A stretch of DNA of 64,000 nucleotides from Arthrobacter sp. H-02-3 (GTDB taxonomy: Bacteria > Actinomycetota > Actinomycetes > Actinomycetales > Micrococcaceae). The stretch covers positions 34,406 through 98,405 of the forward strand of contig NZ_PYUI01000017.1 of NCBI RefSeq assembly GCF_003097355.1. The letters run 5' to 3'. Shown in pieces: positions 62,079-64,000 of this stretch. Every line of letters starts with the position of its first letter. Position 1 is the first letter of the stretch. A program made the translations under genes and the position numbers. The notes beneath the pieces are model-generated. The model ran no database searches. It was not told the origin of the DNA and worked only from the letters and a program-made list of their open reading frames with translations.

Positions 62079-63062
62079 TCAGCGGGCGAACAGGATGTCA
62101 TGGGCCTGGACGACGTCCAGACGCATCTGCTCCACCAATGCCTCAGGCCCACGGTACGCCACCATGCCGCGCAGCCTGGAGACGAATTCCACCACAACTG
62201 TCTGGTCGTACAGATCGAAGTCCTCTACGGACTCCTCCGGGCGGTCGATCACGTGGGCTTCTACCTGACGGCTCACGCCGTCGAACGTGGGGTTGGAGCC
62301 CACGGAGATGGCCGCAGGCCAGCGGGTCCCGGCCTGGTCCACGAGCCAGCCGGCGTAGATGCCGTCCGCGGGAATGTACCCGCTCGCCGTCGACGCCAGG
62401 TTTGCCGTGGGGAAGCCAAGGTCGCGGCCGCGTGCGGCACCGTGCACCACCTCGCCGCGCATCCGGTGCGGTCTCCCCAGTACGGCAGCGGCGGTGGCAA
62501 CGTCGCCGGCGCGGAGGGCCTCGCGCACCCACGTGGACGAACAGCGGCGGTCCGTGCCGGCGTCGTCGTGGATGGGGAAGCCTTCAGAGCCGAACTCACT
62601 GATGACCAGCACCTCGAAACCGAACTTCCTGCCCAGTTCCTGCATGGTGGAGAGGTCGCCGGAATTGCCGCGGCCGAACCGGGCATCGTGGCCGATCACC
62701 ACGTGGCTCGCTTTCAGGGCGTCCACAAGGACCGTGGAGACAAATTCTTCAGGTGTGTGGCTGGCGAGCTCCAGCGAGTACTTCATCACCAGTACGGCAT
62801 CGAGGCCGAGCTCACCCAGTGCCACGAGCTTGTCCTCCAGCCCCATGATCAGCTCGGGAGCCGATTCCGGACGGTGCACCTGCGCGGGGTGCGGATCGAA
62901 GGTGATCGCGACGGCGCGGGCGTGGTTCAAGCGGGCGGTGCGGATGAGCTGCGACAGCACCTGCTGGTGGCCGCGGTGCACGCCGTCGAAATTGCCGAAC
63001 GTGACAACCGAAGGACCAAAGTCCGACGGGACTTCGGACAGATCGTTCCAGATGTGGACCAT
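62079..63062 (-). CDS. ribF: Bifunctional riboflavin kinase/FAD synthetase
   Basis: 327 aa. FAD synthetase half (VVTFGNFDGVHRGHQQVL, ITFDPHP, DARFGRGNSGD) and riboflavin kinase half (GRDLGFPTANLA, GIYAGWL, NPTFDG). It makes FMN and FAD. ATG 63062 gives the family start MVHIWNDL. The usual upstream neighbour truB is not visible in the window; a small membrane protein is there instead. Confidence 0.96.
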   Translation of the reverse strand: MVHIWNDLSEVPSDFGPSVVTFGNFDGVHRGHQQVLSQLIRTARLNHARAVAITFDPHPAQVHRPESAPELIMGLEDKLVALGELGLDAVLVMKYSLELASHTPEEFVSTVLVDALKASHVVIGHDARFGRGNSGDLSTMQELGRKFGFEVLVISEFGSEGFPIHDDAGTDRRCSSTWVREALRAGDVATAAAVLGRPHRMRGEVVHGAARGRDLGFPTANLASTASGYIPADGIYAGWLVDQAGTRWPAAISVGSNPTFDGVSRQVEAHVIDRPEESVEDFDLYDQTVVVEFVSRLRGMVAYRGPEALVEQMRLDVVQAHDILFAR

Positions 63063-63264
63063 CAACCTCGCCTTTTGCTGCCTGCCATGAACTCTTCCGG
63101 AGGGACCGTGCCGGCTCCGGAACTCTCTAAGATTACCCGCAATCCGGGCAGCCTCCGGACGGCGCACGCGGCTTCCGGGGCAGCCTCGCGGGCACGGCCG
63201 GTGCGCCGTTCGGCGGGAAGCCGATTCAAAGGCATCGTGGCGACGGCGTCAGCGCGCGTGGGGC

Positions 63265-63648
63265 CTATCGACCCAGCAGGAGCCTGCGCTGGCTGTCCCG
63301 GACCGCGTGGATGCGCCAGTTCCGCCAGTGCAGCAGTGCGGCGGCGACGATGAGCGGGACGTGGATCCCGGGCAGGTTTCGCGCGAACCAATGCGGCAGG
63401 TAGATATCCGTGACCGTGCCTTTGCCGTCGCCGAGGTCCCGCTCGACGGCGGTCAGCGGACAGTGGAAGCCGTTCGCGGCGAAGATCAGCGTCTCTACCG
63501 CGACCACGACGGCGGCAGCGCCCGCTTTCCGGTCGGTGCGGCCCCTGATACCCGTATAGAGGACGTAGGCCATGCAGGCCTCGATTGTGAACCAGGCGAA
63601 GGTGTGGAACGACTTCACTGCCCGCAGCAGCAGACGGCGTTGGTCCAT
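63265..63648 (-). CDS. Uncharacterised small membrane protein
   Basis: 127 aa with three to four hydrophobic segments (HTFAWFTIEACMAYVLYTG, AAVVVAVETLIFAANGF, HVPLIVAAALLHW). The segment CPLTAVERDLGDGKGTVTDI followed by YLPHWFARNLPGIHVP looks like a conserved core with possible His/Cys ligands. I do not recognise a function. It lies 202 bp before ribF on the same strand; that gap shows no gene. Confidence 0.72.
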   Translation of the reverse strand: MDQRRLLLRAVKSFHTFAWFTIEACMAYVLYTGIRGRTDRKAGAAAVVVAVETLIFAANGFHCPLTAVERDLGDGKGTVTDIYLPHWFARNLPGIHVPLIVAAALLHWRNWRIHAVRDSQRRLLLGR

Positions 63649-63682
63649 GCCTCCACCCTAGACACGTATCGGCCGTTGTGAC

Positions 63683-63925
63683 TCAGAGGCTTTCGGCCCG
63701 GGCCGCGGTTTCTTCCGCCAGCCAGGTTTCCAATTCCCTGGGCCGCCTGAAGACGATAACGCGCGGGGAACTCCCTCGGGCCGACGTTTGGCCTCCAGAC
63801 TCCTGTCCGGTCTCCCGCCCGGGCACCAGGTCCCGGCTGGCCCCCAGGTCCCGCCCGGATTCCACGTCCCGGATGACGCGCCGCTTTGAATCGTCCCCGC
63901 CGAGTGACTCGCTCGGGTGACGCAA
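63683..63925 (-). CDS. Possible small hypothetical protein
   Basis: Up to 80 aa from a TTG at 63925, with coding-like codon use. The N-terminal 50 residues are Gly/Arg/Ser-rich with loose repeats (RDLGASRDLVPGRE); the end, PRVIVFRRPRELETWLAEE, looks like a real amphipathic domain. No Shine-Dalgarno was found and a shorter start is possible. Low confidence. The remaining 75 bp to the window end show nothing. Confidence 0.35.
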   Translation of the reverse strand: MRHPSESLGGDDSKRRVIRDVESGRDLGASRDLVPGRETGQESGGQTSARGSSPRVIVFRRPRELETWLAEETAARAESL

Positions 63926-64000
63926 TCACTGCCGGGGCATATCGGGGCGGAAGTATTTGTTGCGTCGGGGTGTTTGGCGGGGGTCGACGTGGGGTGGCGG

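Noticed and set aside
1..64000. Genomic island, prophage or insertion sequence
   Set aside because: No integrase, transposase, phage gene, att-like repeat or clear composition shift was found anywhere in the window.

Overview
The window is chromosomal DNA of a high-GC Gram-positive bacterium, most likely an Arthrobacter/Pseudarthrobacter-type actinobacterium (Micrococcaceae). Evidence: strong G/C third-position bias; actinobacterial families and gene order (PriA in the his operon, DUF3046-recA-recX-miaB-miaA-dapF-hflX, ftsK-pgsA-cinA-clgR, RNase J-dapA-dapB); actinobacterial LexA boxes; and several apparently leaderless genes. No rRNA, tRNA, insertion sequence, phage gene or CRISPR array was seen, so this is core chromosome with a few accessory modules.

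Layout. 1-4.3 kb: start of a pyroglutamyl peptidase gene (cut by the edge), an extra methionine aminopeptidase divergent from an XRE regulator, a GntR/membrane-protein pair, and an SOS-controlled radical SAM gene. 4.3-10.7 kb: three-subunit proton-translocating transhydrogenase (pntAa-Ab-B), Nudix hydrolase, MFS exporter, CDF metal transporter and a small YeaQ-type membrane protein. 10.8-14.6 kb: infC-rpmI-rplT-TrmH-type methyltransferase, with a probable leader attenuator and an ATT start on infC. 14.8-20.6 kb: MFS protein and hisC-hisB-hisH-(52-aa membrane protein)-priA-sseB-like. 20.7-28.3 kb: LysM protein divergent from lexA, dinG-type helicase, hflX, methyltransferase, dapF. 28.3-38.6 kb: miaA, miaB, recX, recA, DUF3046, MarR, clgR-like, cinA, pgsA, ftsK. 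38.8-46.3 kb: 4x25-bp tandem repeat, RNase J, dapA, nitrilase-family hydrolase, a small SOS-boxed protein, DUF418-type membrane protein, VOC protein, dapB. 46.4-54.8 kb: molybdenum cofactor genes (moaE, mog, moaC, moeA; divergent moaA, moaD) fused in one operon with a two-component system and a membrane-anchored sulfite-oxidase-type molybdoenzyme. 54.8-64 kb: lipocalin-like protein, M16 peptidase, pnp, rpsO, kynU, kynA, ribF and two small uncharacterised genes.

How it fits together. The strongest theme is the SOS response. LexA, RecA, RecX and a DinG-type helicase are encoded here, and near-identical LexA boxes (TCGAAC-N4-ATTCGA type) lie in front of the radical SAM gene, the lexA/LysM pair, recA, and an operon of a small DUF222-like protein plus a nitrilase. 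The recA promoter also carries a RecA_NDp (PafBC-type) motif and two tandem DnaA-box-like repeats. The second theme is the molybdoenzyme operon RR-HK-oxidoreductase-moeA-moaC-mog-moaE, whose overlapping genes suggest that an envelope signal controls enzyme and cofactor together. Gene starts were chosen from ribosome-binding sites, start/stop overlaps and known family N-termini; doubtful ones are flagged.
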